The notes below the pieces were generated by a model. The model was given only the letters and a program-made list of their open reading frames with translations. It ran no database searches and was not told the DNA's origin. From positions 173,760 through 237,759 of the forward strand of contig NZ_HE578926.1 of assembly GCF_000313565.1 (NCBI RefSeq): a stretch of 64,000 nucleotides of DNA, written 5' to 3'. The number at the start of each line of letters is the position of its first letter. Within the stretch, counting starts at the first letter, position 1. Of this stretch, positions 47,853-57,155 are shown one piece after another. Both the position numbers and the translations under genes were made by a program. This DNA comes from Dielma fastidiosa (GTDB lineage Bacteria > Bacillota_I > Bacilli_A > Erysipelotrichales > Erysipelotrichaceae).

Positions 47853-48959
47853 CTAATTCACATGTGTTTCCAGCTGACTGCTGGCGCCATCATTGCGGGC
47901 ATGAATCGTGCTCAGACCCATATCCATTGCCATCAGATGCGCAATCATCTGAAATGGAATCAGATATTCAAGTACATAAATATACTCTTTATCAAGAAAA
48001 TCCGCATGCAGTGAGACAGCGTCCAGATCGGGATGATCGTTATGCGCAATCAGCACGCAATTGTTTGAATACTGTCTGCACCATTTCAAAAGCTGACTCA
48101 ACCGCTGTGATTCTTTTGCTTTAGGCGCGATCAGGAAAATGAGCGAATCCGTCTCGATCTGCGTCGTTCCCTGATGCATAAATTCTTCCATTTCATAAAC
48201 GACAGGTGCTAACGCCGTGGCTTCCGCAATCTTTAAACTGCCTTCAAGCGCTAAAGCATAGCCTGATCCAAAGCCGATATAACGGGCCACTTTAGAATGA
48301 ATCAGCATATGTTTATTAGCTTCATACCATTTTTTAGTTTGTATGATGCAGTCCTCACAAGCCGCCGGCAGCTTTTCAAAATCACTGATCCATTGTTCAT
48401 ATTCGCCTTGACTCAGCTTACCATACGCATAAGCGGTTTCTAAGATACAGAGAAAGAAAATGGTCAGCGAAGCGATATGTCCCTTCGTTTCAATATAAGA
48501 TGCTTCCTCATAGGACATTTTGTCAATTACCACTGTGCTGCGTTTCGCTAATTCAGAATGAATATCATAGGTGGTACAAATGACAGGAATCCCTAATTGC
48601 AAAGCAATCTCAGCCATTTTCACTGGTCCCTTTGTAGATCCTGAATGCGCCGGACATAGCATGGCTATTTCATCAGGACGATAAACCCCATTCACATTAA
48701 ACTGCTCATGTTCTAAAAAGGCAGCTGGATTTGTAACGGTAACTTCGATTGCCAGCAACTCCTCAATCATCGGTTTCAGCATCATGCCGATATAAGTGCC
48801 TGAAGCCTGACCGCTGAAGTAAATCTTCTTAATCGGATGCTTCAAAAACAATGCCACAAATTCCCTGCTTAATTGCTTGCGATGCGCAATCAGGGTACGG
48901 ATCAATTCAGGCTCAGCCATGATGCATTCCATCATCGCGTGTTTATTCTCTTCTTCCAT
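47853..48959 (-). CDS. SIS-domain sugar-phosphate isomerase/deglycase
   Basis: A 368-residue enzyme with two SIS domains, as in the isomerase half of glucosamine synthase. SIS1 (about 25-175) shows KIYFSGQASGTYIG and PAHSGSTKGPV; SIS2 (about 200-350) shows YIGFGSGYALALEGSLKIAEAT and EEFMHQGTTQIE. Together with a mannose-family PTS this is the layout of fructoselysine/glucoselysine (gfr/frl) operons, where the enzyme splits the phosphorylated Amadori product into sugar phosphate and amino acid. AgaS-like amino-sugar deaminase function is the main alternative. Start ATG 48959 has AAGGAT upstream. Confidence 0.8.
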   Translation of the reverse strand: MEEENKHAMMECIMAEPELIRTLIAHRKQLSREFVALFLKHPIKKIYFSGQASGTYIGMMLKPMIEELLAIEVTVTNPAAFLEHEQFNVNGVYRPDEIAMLCPAHSGSTKGPVKMAEIALQLGIPVICTTYDIHSELAKRSTVVIDKMSYEEASYIETKGHIASLTIFFLCILETAYAYGKLSQGEYEQWISDFEKLPAACEDCIIQTKKWYEANKHMLIHSKVARYIGFGSGYALALEGSLKIAEATALAPVVYEMEEFMHQGTTQIETDSLIFLIAPKAKESQRLSQLLKWCRQYSNNCVLIAHNDHPDLDAVSLHADFLDKEYIYVLEYLIPFQMIAHLMAMDMGLSTIHARNDGASSQLETHVN

Positions 48960-48981
48960 ACCTTACAAATCCTTTCCGACT

Positions 48982-49803
48982 TTAAATAATACCAAAAGCG
49001 CCAAGAATAACGCCCACCACAATAACCGTAACCATCAGCATCGGTGCCTTCACATTCTTTTTGCGCATCAGCCACGCGCAGAACAAGGTGAGTGAAAGCG
49101 GCAAAAGATTCGGACAGATGCCGTCAAGAATTGCCTGCAGAGAAACCTCCGCCTGATCATAAGTAATAGACAGATTCGTTGACAGGAAGACATACGATGA
49201 GGTCAGCGCGCCTAACACCGTCAAACCAACGGTCAAGGCGATATCCGTCACCTTCTGCAGCAAGCCGGACGCCACTACTTTATCAATGAAACTGCTGCCC
49301 AGCTTGAAGCCATAATGAATGCCGTACCAGTGACAGACATAATTAGGCACGTTGAAGATTAAGAAATACACAAGGATACCAAATGGATTGCCGGCGATAC
49401 ACATCGCAGCACCGACACTGGCCGCAATTACACGGAAACCGCTCGTAAAGAATAAAGTATCGCCGATTACCGATATCGGGCCCATTAAGCCTGTTTTGAT
49501 GGCCGTAACCGTATCACCCATCTGATTGCCCGATTCCGCGTTCTGTACCTCCAAGGCAGCGGTAATGCCAACTACCCATGGTTCAATCTGCGGTGTTGTG
49601 TTATAAAATTCCACATGGCGCAGCAATGCCTGCTTCATGCCTTCCGGATCATCTTTATAGATCTTCTTAAAAATCGGTGTTAGGGAATAAATATAAAACA
49701 AATTATGCATTCGTTCACTGTTGTATGAAAGCTCTACCGGCATACTGCGCCAGAATACTTTATTCAGATCTGATTTGGTTATCTCAAACTTTTTCTCACT
49801 CAT
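48982..49803 (-). CDS. Mannose-family PTS EIID
   Basis: A 273-residue membrane subunit. Typical EIID features: ITKSDLNKVFWRSM near the start, LRHVEFYNTTPQIEPWVVGI, and GDTVTAIKTGLMGPISVIGDTLF, then membrane helices in the last 80 residues. It forms the sugar channel with EIIC. Its start overlaps the EIIC stop by eight bases, which indicates coupled translation. Confidence 0.92.
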   Translation of the reverse strand: MSEKKFEITKSDLNKVFWRSMPVELSYNSERMHNLFYIYSLTPIFKKIYKDDPEGMKQALLRHVEFYNTTPQIEPWVVGITAALEVQNAESGNQMGDTVTAIKTGLMGPISVIGDTLFFTSGFRVIAASVGAAMCIAGNPFGILVYFLIFNVPNYVCHWYGIHYGFKLGSSFIDKVVASGLLQKVTDIALTVGLTVLGALTSSYVFLSTNLSITYDQAEVSLQAILDGICPNLLPLSLTLFCAWLMRKKNVKAPMLMVTVIVVGVILGAFGII

Positions 49804-50533
49804 AGTCGGCTTCTCCTTCCTTCATAAACATACGGTATAAGGCCAGACATAATGTAATGATCGTAATTGCCATCACATCTAAGCCCAGATAGGCAGCCGC
49901 CGCAAAACCGACAAAGTATAATGGAATAAAGCGTTTATCCCACATGATATTGATCAGCATCGCAAAGCCGACAGCCGGCAATAAATCAGAGGCCTTGCTT
50001 AAACCATTCATGATACCCTCTGGAATCATGTTGATCAGATTAGTAATAGCATCTGTACCCAGCCATACCGCAAGTACCACCAATGAAGTCATAAATAATA
50101 ATTTAATCAACCCATAACAGATATGAAAGCGATTGATTTTCTCAAACTCACCCTCTGCGGCCCAGCCATCACATTTATGCATGACATAAGAACCAATCGT
50201 ATTAAAGGTGGTGGAAATGTTGGCGCCCAGAATCGCTACCGGCAGCGCGATCGAAATAGCAACTTCAAATGAATTTCCTGTCGATATCGCAAAGTATGTT
50301 CCCAAAATGGCGCCAATTCGTGTTTCACCGGTAATCATACCGGCATAAGGCAGAAAGCCCATCCAGGCAAGTTCCATTGTTCCGCCAATGATTAAGCCCT
50401 CAGTGAATCTTCCCATAACTAAACCTGTCAGCGCGCCGACAACGATTGGACGATCCATATAGGAACTGCCCGCAAAGTTATCAGAACACCAGGCTAACGC
50501 ATAAACTAACCCTAATAATAGTGCTGTTGTCAT
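49796..50533 (-). CDS. Mannose-family PTS EIIC
   Basis: A 245-residue membrane protein with about seven hydrophobic segments and the EIIC-Man sequence DRPIVVGALTGLVMGRFTEG / LIIGGTMELAWMGFLPYAG close to the start. It translocates the sugar together with EIID. Start ATG follows GAGGAGG. Confidence 0.92.
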   Translation of the reverse strand: MTTALLLGLVYALAWCSDNFAGSSYMDRPIVVGALTGLVMGRFTEGLIIGGTMELAWMGFLPYAGMITGETRIGAILGTYFAISTGNSFEVAISIALPVAILGANISTTFNTIGSYVMHKCDGWAAEGEFEKINRFHICYGLIKLLFMTSLVVLAVWLGTDAITNLINMIPEGIMNGLSKASDLLPAVGFAMLINIMWDKRFIPLYFVGFAAAAYLGLDVMAITIITLCLALYRMFMKEGEADYE

Positions 50534-50552
50534 AAATCCTCCTCATTTTTAT

Positions 50553-51023
50553 TTATAAATATTTTTCAATCGGTACCGGCCGATCATCCGGAGCCACATA
50601 AGATTCTACCCGTATCCCTTTGGCTAAAATTTTTCTGAAATTCTCAAAATCCTCCGGTGCAAAGGCTAATGACGGACTAACCATCTTTTTGCCTTCACCG
50701 CCCTTCATCAGCGCCGCATTTAAAGCTGTGATGCCTTCTACCGCCTCCGCAATCCGCAGTGCGTCATGAGTAGTTTCCACAAGCAATTCAATCTTGCGCT
50801 CCTTGCTTGCCTCACTGTTCAGATATGTGATTGCCTCCGCAACCGGTATGATTTTCAATTTACAGCCATGCGGAGCTGACATTTTCATCAAACTGATTCT
50901 CAGTGCATCCTTGGCAACACTGTCATTGGCGACAACGATCTCATTGGCGCCGGTTTTCTGCGGCCAAACCTGTGCGGTCTGAAAGTGCAGCAATCTAAAA
51001 TCAATGCGAAATAATGTAATCAT
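50553..51023 (-). CDS. Mannose-family PTS EIIB
   Basis: A 156-residue cytoplasmic phosphocarrier. It begins MITLFRIDFRLLHFQTAQVW; His 13 matches the phospho-His of the family's R-(I/V)-D-D-R-L-I-H-G-Q-V. The usual DDR is DFR and HGQ is HFQ here, a clear departure around the active site. I chose ATG 51023 after GGGAGG; 14 extra codons in frame upstream have no binding site. It is the first PTS gene after the LevR-type regulator, 61 bases away. Confidence 0.88.
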   Translation of the reverse strand: MITLFRIDFRLLHFQTAQVWPQKTGANEIVVANDSVAKDALRISLMKMSAPHGCKLKIIPVAEAITYLNSEASKERKIELLVETTHDALRIAEAVEGITALNAALMKGGEGKKMVSPSLAFAPEDFENFRKILAKGIRVESYVAPDDRPVPIEKYL

Positions 51024-51084
51024 AAGTTCCTCCCTTTCCGGCAGTCTCTGAAGCTGTGAGCTCAAACAGCCGCATAAGATCTGC

Positions 51085-53814
51085 CTAAATTCCTAAATCC
51101 TTAAAAATATATTCATAAAGATAGAGTATTTCATTTAACGGGATCACCACCCGGTAATGATTTAATAAATCCGTGAAGCTTTCATTAAACATCTTCACAA
51201 AACGCTTTTCATCCTTATTCAACAAACCCGCTTCCGCCAGCTTCTTGCCGCTGTCATCCTTCGTAATCAGCCGTTCCACCAGACAGCTGATATGAATATA
51301 CATACCAACCATCGTTTTATTCGGCAGCATGATCCCCATCAAATTCTGCAGCTGTGACAAAGCCGCTTCAATATAAGTAATCAGCTTATCGGGATTGAGG
51401 ATTGTCAAATAATTCATCACATTCTCAAGTGTAAAATTCTTCACTAAATTCTTATTGAATTGTTCCGCCTCCGCTTCACTGAAATAACGAGTCAGCATTA
51501 AGGAGATACGGTCAATATCCTTAAAAGCAATCACATCCTCCAGCGATACATAAGCAACCTTAGTCAAAGGCAGCTGAATCGTACCGGCAACGAAGATCAC
51601 ATCAAACTGAACAAAAACCTCATCATCATCTAAATTTTTTGACAGGCGGTAGTAATCATAAGTAAAGATACTGATATCCACCGGTCTTGGCAGGCTGTTT
51701 TTAAATAGCTGCACAACTCTCTCAGCCGCTGTTTCACCCGTTTCAGAAGTAAAGATTATCGCTTTTTTCCGTTTCACATTACTGATAATCTTGGTATCTA
51801 AATAGGTTTCCTTGGTAATGCTTGAAAAAATCTCATTCATTTCAAGTCCCTGCTTTACCTTATAAGCGATATTGACGGCAATTTTAGTAGAAACATTGTT
51901 GATGACGCCGATCCGCATATTCGCGATATCACTGATCTGATTGCCGATATCTTCTAAAGACCCCATATCCACCATTAATATCAAATCTTTATTCTGATTG
52001 CGGCGGCGGATATATTTTCTTAAGGTGCAGATTAATTCATCCACCGATGTATTCAGCGGCATATCAATCGCGTCCATCACATGTGAGCCAACCAGCTTAT
52101 TTGCTGCATCAGCAATCGAGGAAGCAGTGGAATATCCATGCGCGAGAACCATACAGTTATATAGATAACGATTCATTTCACGGTTATAAAACTGAATATT
52201 CAAGATCAGAAAAGCGAGATTCATCATATTTAATTCAATATCGAGCGTTTGCCTGATTTTAAGCTGCACATCAACAGCCACACTTGCCTCCGCGGCATAA
52301 TTTTGCTTCAGACAATTTAAGAGATGCTGAATGCTTTCCTTATTTTTTAGTTCCCATGCCTTAATGCTTGATACCATCTGCATCATATTGTAAATGATTC
52401 TGGCAATGACAAAGGCACAGTTGGCGGGAATATAAATATCATATTGATCCAGCATATTCTCAAAGATATTCACAATTAATTTTTCATAAGCGGAAACTCT
52501 GGGATTGGTATATTTTCTTTCAAATACAATGTAGTCATAATACTGATTCATGCCTTCAAAGCATTTCTCACTGAATTGCTTATCACTCAGATTCCCCTTT
52601 TCATACTCATGAAATAATTCAAGCATATAATCAAAGTAACTCAGCAGCTTCCCGCTGATGCTGTGATTGATCGTCTGATCGACGCAGATCAGATTTTCTT
52701 CCTCACTCACTGGCAGAACGGTACTGATAGCTGATACCGGTAAATGATACAAATAAATTTCCAGTTTCTTCATAGCTTGATCACTGGCTAGATAGGCATT
52801 CGCACAGCTGGTCTTAATGCAGCCGATCAATTCCTCAATGTTATTCTTATAATGTCCCTCAATTAAAGCCGCAAATGCTTTGCTTGAGATATAAATCTGC
52901 TTGCGGAGATTCTCCTCCTCTTCTTTTAGAAAGTGAATCACAAACGCTTCCTTATCCTCAAGCGGCCGTTCTTCCAATGACGGTATCTGACATAAAATTG
53001 GTACGTTATGAAGAAACAGACTGTCAATATTTTCTTTTGGATCGACACAGCTTGTCATGACTAAGCGTGTCGCCGAATGAAAGGTGCCATAGTTTTCAAC
53101 CGTATAGTCTCCGCTTTTCATATAACTCATCAGCTGCCGGTAACATTTATCCGACAATGTTTCCGCATGATCAATCACCAAAATACCATTCTTCGCTTTA
53201 GCCAGCAGTCCTTCCTGAAGCAGTTTCTTATCGCCCTGAATACGAATCGAGCCAAAGATTTTTTTATAATCATCAAGATTGCTGTCAGCTTCATGAAGAA
53301 ACATCAGCTTCGCGTCATCCGGAATGATTCTTTCTTCTAAGGCATACTGATAAATCAAATGACTCAGATAAGTCTTGCCGACACCATGCTCACCGTAAAG
53401 GAGAATCGGCAGTCCATTCGGCGGATATTTGATGGCAGACTGACACTGCATGATGCAGTAAGCCAGTGATGTATCATGGCCAATCGCCTGCAGGAAGCTT
53501 TTCTGCGCAAGCAGTCCCTTTTCAACAAGCTGAATCAATTCATTCACATCATAGAATTCATTGCTTTTTAAATCGATGCGAAAACTTTTCTCGACGGTTT
53601 TCTTATCCAGAAAATAAACCGGCCGTGTTGATATCTTAATGAATGTGCCGTCTTTAAAATATTCATTGAGATATTGTGAAGCTAAAGATCTTGATATATT
53701 CAGACGTTCCCCCAGTGTTGCTGAATCACTGTTCAGCTTTTGTGAACTGCAGAATTCTAAGGTACATTGAAGTATCAAATCATAAATTTCACTCTTTGTT
53801 GCTTTATCCATCAT
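51085..53814 (-). CDS. LevR-type PTS-controlled transcriptional regulator
   Basis: A 909-residue regulator. N-terminal winged helix (about 1-70: LGERLNISRSLASQYLNEYF), AAA+ domain (about 105-330: Walker A LYGEHGVGKT, Walker B ILVIDHAE), PRD1 (about 450-560), an EIIA-Man-like domain (CMVLAHGYSTASS with phospho-His), an EIIB-like segment (KKAIIFTSETGETAAER), and PRD2 at the end (VGMYIHISCLVERL). LevR proteins activate sigma-54 promoters. Here the GAFTGA loop that contacts sigma-54 is missing (IFGSIRIQGDKK at that place), so it may act differently. The second ATG (53811) is better spaced from AAAGGAT. It leads the PTS operon. Confidence 0.88.
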   Translation of the reverse strand: MMDKATKSEIYDLILQCTLEFCSSQKLNSDSATLGERLNISRSLASQYLNEYFKDGTFIKISTRPVYFLDKKTVEKSFRIDLKSNEFYDVNELIQLVEKGLLAQKSFLQAIGHDTSLAYCIMQCQSAIKYPPNGLPILLYGEHGVGKTYLSHLIYQYALEERIIPDDAKLMFLHEADSNLDDYKKIFGSIRIQGDKKLLQEGLLAKAKNGILVIDHAETLSDKCYRQLMSYMKSGDYTVENYGTFHSATRLVMTSCVDPKENIDSLFLHNVPILCQIPSLEERPLEDKEAFVIHFLKEEEENLRKQIYISSKAFAALIEGHYKNNIEELIGCIKTSCANAYLASDQAMKKLEIYLYHLPVSAISTVLPVSEEENLICVDQTINHSISGKLLSYFDYMLELFHEYEKGNLSDKQFSEKCFEGMNQYYDYIVFERKYTNPRVSAYEKLIVNIFENMLDQYDIYIPANCAFVIARIIYNMMQMVSSIKAWELKNKESIQHLLNCLKQNYAAEASVAVDVQLKIRQTLDIELNMMNLAFLILNIQFYNREMNRYLYNCMVLAHGYSTASSIADAANKLVGSHVMDAIDMPLNTSVDELICTLRKYIRRRNQNKDLILMVDMGSLEDIGNQISDIANMRIGVINNVSTKIAVNIAYKVKQGLEMNEIFSSITKETYLDTKIISNVKRKKAIIFTSETGETAAERVVQLFKNSLPRPVDISIFTYDYYRLSKNLDDDEVFVQFDVIFVAGTIQLPLTKVAYVSLEDVIAFKDIDRISLMLTRYFSEAEAEQFNKNLVKNFTLENVMNYLTILNPDKLITYIEAALSQLQNLMGIMLPNKTMVGMYIHISCLVERLITKDDSGKKLAEAGLLNKDEKRFVKMFNESFTDLLNHYRVVIPLNEILYLYEYIFKDLGI

Positions 53815-54198
53815 AGATCCTTTCTTAAAGACAGCCCTTCATCTGCCTTTATCATAAACAAATGACTTCCCCTGTGTGGCATGTGTTGACGGTTTCAGCA
53901 CAGTGCCGCTTAATTTCATCATAGACTGAGGTTTAATTTAATTTTACTTTAAATAGATGTGCTGTTGTCGACACTAATCTGCAGTTAGCTTGGAAGATTT
54001 TGGCAGCATCACAGAAAAAAAAAGCATTTATGACAAAAATTTCAGGTTGTGTTGAGAAATAATACAATCTGAAGAATTAGGTTTAGTCTTTAAATAATAG
54101 TGATGATTTTACCAATGATTGTGTTTAACTTGCTGACAGTGACGCTAAATAAAGTATGGATGCGTTAGAGTGAAGTTATTAATAAAGGGAGGTTCATT
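53815..54198. other. Divergent intergenic region
   Basis: AT-rich spacer between the LevR-type gene and the NagB-like gene. I searched for a -24/-12 (GG-N10-GC) promoter and saw no convincing one. No coding frame. The regulatory sites of both genes must lie here. Confidence 0.5.
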
Positions 54199-54948
54199 AT
54201 GCGTTTTATAGTTACCAAAGATTATCAGGAATTGAGTCAGGTGATGGCTCAGCTGATGCTGAAGCACATGCACAGCACAAAAAAAAGGGTGAACATTGCG
54301 ATCACCACTGGCGAAACACCGGTTGAGGGTTATAAGCTGCTTGCCGCGCAGACAAGAGATAAGGCTTATTTTAATCATGTGCATTATTATATTTTTGATG
54401 AATTCTGGTATAAGAATGATCCGGTGGGAATCTGCCGTGCCAGTCTGGACCGCAAATATTTCAATCTGGCAAATGTTGCGGATGACCATATTCACAATCT
54501 GACTGAAGTGAACAAAGATCGGGTTGACGATGAAATCAAACAGGACGGCGGACTTGATTTGGTGCTGATGGGAATTGGCACAAATGGTCATTTCTGCGGC
54601 AATCAGCCGGAGACATTTAAAAGCTGGGATGAGGGTGTACATACGATTGATGCCCATGCGACCAAGGTGATTGAGGATCTGATGGTTCAGCTGCTTCATG
54701 AGGACCTGAATTCTGATGATGAGACAAGAATTCCCGAGCATTATATTACAATGGGGCCAAAAACGATCATGGCCGCAAACAGCATCGTCTTCATCCTGTC
54801 TGGCAAAGCAAAGGCAGAGACAGCGCGAAAGGCATTCTTTGAACCGATCACTCAAGATTTTCCGGTTTCAATTTTTCAGCTGCATCAGGATGTAACCGTG
54901 ATTCTTGATCAAGAAGCGGCCAGTGAGATCATCGACAAAATCAAATAA
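54199..54948 (+). CDS. NagB-like glucosamine-6-phosphate deaminase/isomerase
   Basis: A 249-residue enzyme of the NagB/6-phosphogluconolactonase family. Visible are AITTGETPVEGYKLL (phosphate loop), YYIFDEFWY with the catalytic-Asp region, LVLMGIGTNGHFCGNQPE (the family's G-I-G-x-x-G-H-I-x-F-N-E-P counterpart) and the ITMGPKTIMAANSIVFILSG end. It would turn an amino-sugar phosphate into fructose phosphate and ammonia. The NQPE in place of NEP differs from housekeeping NagB. Start ATG follows GGGAGG. It is divergent from the mannose-type PTS operon and may process its product. Confidence 0.85.
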   Translation: MRFIVTKDYQELSQVMAQLMLKHMHSTKKRVNIAITTGETPVEGYKLLAAQTRDKAYFNHVHYYIFDEFWYKNDPVGICRASLDRKYFNLANVADDHIHNLTEVNKDRVDDEIKQDGGLDLVLMGIGTNGHFCGNQPETFKSWDEGVHTIDAHATKVIEDLMVQLLHEDLNSDDETRIPEHYITMGPKTIMAANSIVFILSGKAKAETARKAFFEPITQDFPVSIFQLHQDVTVILDQEAASEIIDKIK

Positions 54949-54952
54949 GCAT

Positions 54953-54984
54953 ACAAAAAGGCATACACCCGTATACCTTTTTTT
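54953..54984 (+). terminator. Terminator of the NagB-like gene
   Basis: AAAAAGGCATAC pairs with GTATACCTTTTTTT around ACCC. The A run also lets it serve the opposing gene. Confidence 0.8.
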
Positions 54985-55001
54985 CTTATTCATTTTGAAA
55001 A

Positions 55002-55619
55002 CTATCTGATGAAGTGAGTATGCACAGCCGCTTCCTTAACCGGCAGGCCATAAGCCGCTTTACCCAACTCAATGCTCTTCATTAAAAACGCCATATTTCT
55101 TGCTAACGTGCGCATTGTCTGAAGACCCTCGCCATCCTGCAGCGCTTCATTGGCACTTCTGCCATGAACACTGTTCCAATATTGACTGGAAGCAACCGGC
55201 ATGCCGGAAATAGTAAAATACTTATTCAATTCATCAAAGGTTGAGGATAAACCGCCCCGTCTCGCCACAACGACACTGGCGCCTGTCTTCATCGTTTTAT
55301 CAAAGCTCGTACTGTAAAATAAACGATCCAAAAAGGCAATCAGCGTCGCGTTTGCTGATGCATAATAGACCGGGCTGCCGATCACCAGGCCATCGCATTC
55401 CGCAAATTTTAAAGCTGCTTCATTGACGCTATCATCAAATACACATCTTCCTAATTCATGACACCGTCCGCAGGCGATGCAGCCGCGGATTGCCTGGCTG
55501 CCAATCTGCAGGATTTCTGTCTCAATTGATTCATCACTGAAAATCTTTGCCATTTCATTCAGCGCGATTGAAGTATTTCCTGCCGGATGCGGACTGCCGT
55601 TAATCATTAATACCTTCAT
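55002..55619 (-). CDS. Flavodoxin-fold NAD(P)H-dependent FMN oxidoreductase
   Basis: A 205-residue protein of the NADPH-dependent FMN reductase/iron-sulfur flavoprotein group: VLMINGSPHPAGNTSIAL (FMN phosphate loop), IRGCIACGRCHELGRCVFDD and VIGSPVYYASANATLIAFLDR. The cysteine spacing C-x2-C-x2-C-x5-C could hold a cluster or act in redox. Likely a quinone, flavin or xenobiotic reductase. Start ATG follows GGAGGATC. Single gene. Confidence 0.88.
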   Translation of the reverse strand: MKVLMINGSPHPAGNTSIALNEMAKIFSDESIETEILQIGSQAIRGCIACGRCHELGRCVFDDSVNEAALKFAECDGLVIGSPVYYASANATLIAFLDRLFYSTSFDKTMKTGASVVVARRGGLSSTFDELNKYFTISGMPVASSQYWNSVHGRSANEALQDGEGLQTMRTLARNMAFLMKSIELGKAAYGLPVKEAAVHTHFIR

Positions 55620-55701
55620 AGTGATCCTCCTTTTTTCTTAATCTTAAACCTTTTCACAAAACGGTACAATAGTTCAACCATTAATGATGCTCATCAGCTT
55701 T

Positions 55702-56562
55702 TTATATTTTATTCTTACGATCCTGAATCATTTTCACAAACATATCAACTGTTTCTGGTGTTTGATGGTCAAAAAACAAACTGGTACCTGTATCTAATTG
55801 CGCAATTTTACACATTTCCTCTTCTGAAAGCTGAAAATCAAAAATATCTATATTTTCTTTCATTCGCTCAATATGTATCGATTTAGCTAATGCTACCACA
55901 TTTCGCTGCATAAGCCATCTTAAAATAACCTGTGCTACTGACTTACCATGGGTATCTGCGATTGCTTTTAATACCGGATTCGCAAACATATTGCTTTTAC
56001 CTTCCCCAAACGGAGCCCATGCTTCGATCTGCACATCTCTTTTCACCATATTCATCTGTGCTTTGATCTGTTGATTAAGCGGATTTGTTTCTACTTGATT
56101 CACATGTGGCTGGATACGGTTAAACGCAGCAATATCCGCTAAGCGATCAGGCGGGAAATTGCTGACACCAATAGCTCTGATTCTACCTGCCTCATATAAT
56201 TCCTCTAATGCACGATAGGAACCATAAGTATCATTAAAAGGCTGATGCAATAAGACTAAATCAATCACGTCCGTCTTAAGCTTTTCCATCGACAAATAAA
56301 TTGAATGTTTTGTCTTATCGTAGCCATAGTTATCGATCCACACCTTCGTTGTGATAAAAAATTCATTTCTTGGTATTCCACACTTACTAATGGCATTCCC
56401 AACCTCTTCCTCATTAAAATAAGATTGTGCAGTATCAAAATGGCGATAACCTGCTTGTATTGCATCTAATACACATTGTTCACAATCCTCTTTTGCTATT
56501 TGAAAAACACCAAAACCCAACTTGGGCATTTTAACACCGTTACTTAAGTATACATATTCCAT
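55702..56562 (-). CDS. Aldo/keto reductase
   Basis: A 286-residue cytoplasmic NADPH-dependent carbonyl reductase of the AKR5 type. Catalytic residues sit in HFDTAQSYFNEEEVG (Asp, Tyr), ITTKVW (Lys) and LVLLHQPF (His); NADP contacts are in ALAKSIHIERMKEN. Start ATG follows GGAGGAAAT. It is divergent from a MerR-type regulator, with a MerR-type promoter between them, so it is probably induced by electrophiles or redox stress. Confidence 0.92.
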   Translation of the reverse strand: MEYVYLSNGVKMPKLGFGVFQIAKEDCEQCVLDAIQAGYRHFDTAQSYFNEEEVGNAISKCGIPRNEFFITTKVWIDNYGYDKTKHSIYLSMEKLKTDVIDLVLLHQPFNDTYGSYRALEELYEAGRIRAIGVSNFPPDRLADIAAFNRIQPHVNQVETNPLNQQIKAQMNMVKRDVQIEAWAPFGEGKSNMFANPVLKAIADTHGKSVAQVILRWLMQRNVVALAKSIHIERMKENIDIFDFQLSEEEMCKIAQLDTGTSLFFDHQTPETVDMFVKMIQDRKNKI

Positions 56563-56606
56563 AAATATTTCCTCCTTGACAGTTGCTTTATTTCAGCTAC
56601 AATTGG

Positions 56607-56637
56607 ATTATACATGTCGGTAGTAACTACCGGTCAA
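56607..56637 (-). promoter_or_regulatory. MerR-type promoter of the aldo/keto reductase
   Basis: On the minus strand TTGACC (56632-56637) and TATAAT (56607-56612) are 19 bp apart. The spacer holds the dyad GGTAGT-A-ACTACC (56619-56631). This is the classical MerR operator arrangement. Confidence 0.85.
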
Positions 56638-56664
56638 TACTTATTTAAAAAAAGGAGAAACAAA

Positions 56665-57057
56665 ATGTTCAACATGAAAGAAGCTTGTCTAAAAACAGGC
56701 CTTACTTATGAAACGCTGAAATTTTACTGTAATGAAGGCCTTGTTCCCAATGTGAAAAGAGATAATCATAATTATAGAGTATTTGATGAAAGAGATATTG
56801 AGTGGATAAGAAGCCTATCATGCTTAAAAAACTGTGGAATGGGAATTAAAGAAATGCAGCATTATGTCACTCTTTGCTTAATGGGAAGCTCATCAATTCC
56901 AACCCGTAAAATGATTTTAGCCGATAAAAAACAGGCATTGCTTGCACAGTTAAATCAAATCAATGAAAGTATTGCCTATATAGATGCTAAACAGCAATAT
57001 TATGATGATGTTTTGAGTAATAAAATTGAATATACCAGTAATCTGATTAATCAGTAA
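56665..57057 (+). CDS. MerR family regulator
   Basis: A 130-residue regulator: winged helix at about 1-70 (NMKEACLKTGLTYETLKFYCNEGLVP, NYRVFDERDIEWIRSL), a dimerising coiled coil after it (ADKKQALLAQLNQINESIAY). It has one Cys pair region (CLKNCGM) that could sense thiol-reactive compounds, as in the AdhR/NmlR group. Start ATG 56665 follows AAAGGAG; upstream in-frame codons overlap the operator. Probable activator of the divergent aldo/keto reductase. Confidence 0.9.
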   Translation: MFNMKEACLKTGLTYETLKFYCNEGLVPNVKRDNHNYRVFDERDIEWIRSLSCLKNCGMGIKEMQHYVTLCLMGSSSIPTRKMILADKKQALLAQLNQINESIAYIDAKQQYYDDVLSNKIEYTSNLINQ

Positions 57058-57155
57058 ACTGCAGGTAAACCAAAAAATCTGAAAGGTAAACTGATGGTCG
57101 GTTGAGCCGCTGAGCGCATCTGTTACAATGAGCTTATGTTAAAGGAGAAAACAAA

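Noticed and set aside
53815-54198. GGCAC...GTGC near 53.9 kb as a sigma-54 promoter
   Set aside because: The GG and GC elements are about 7 bp apart instead of the required spacing, and the adjacent regulator lacks GAFTGA.
54145-54855. 236-codon minus-strand frame over the NagB-like gene
   Set aside because: Antisense shadow; the plus-strand gene has catalytic motifs and a strong binding site.
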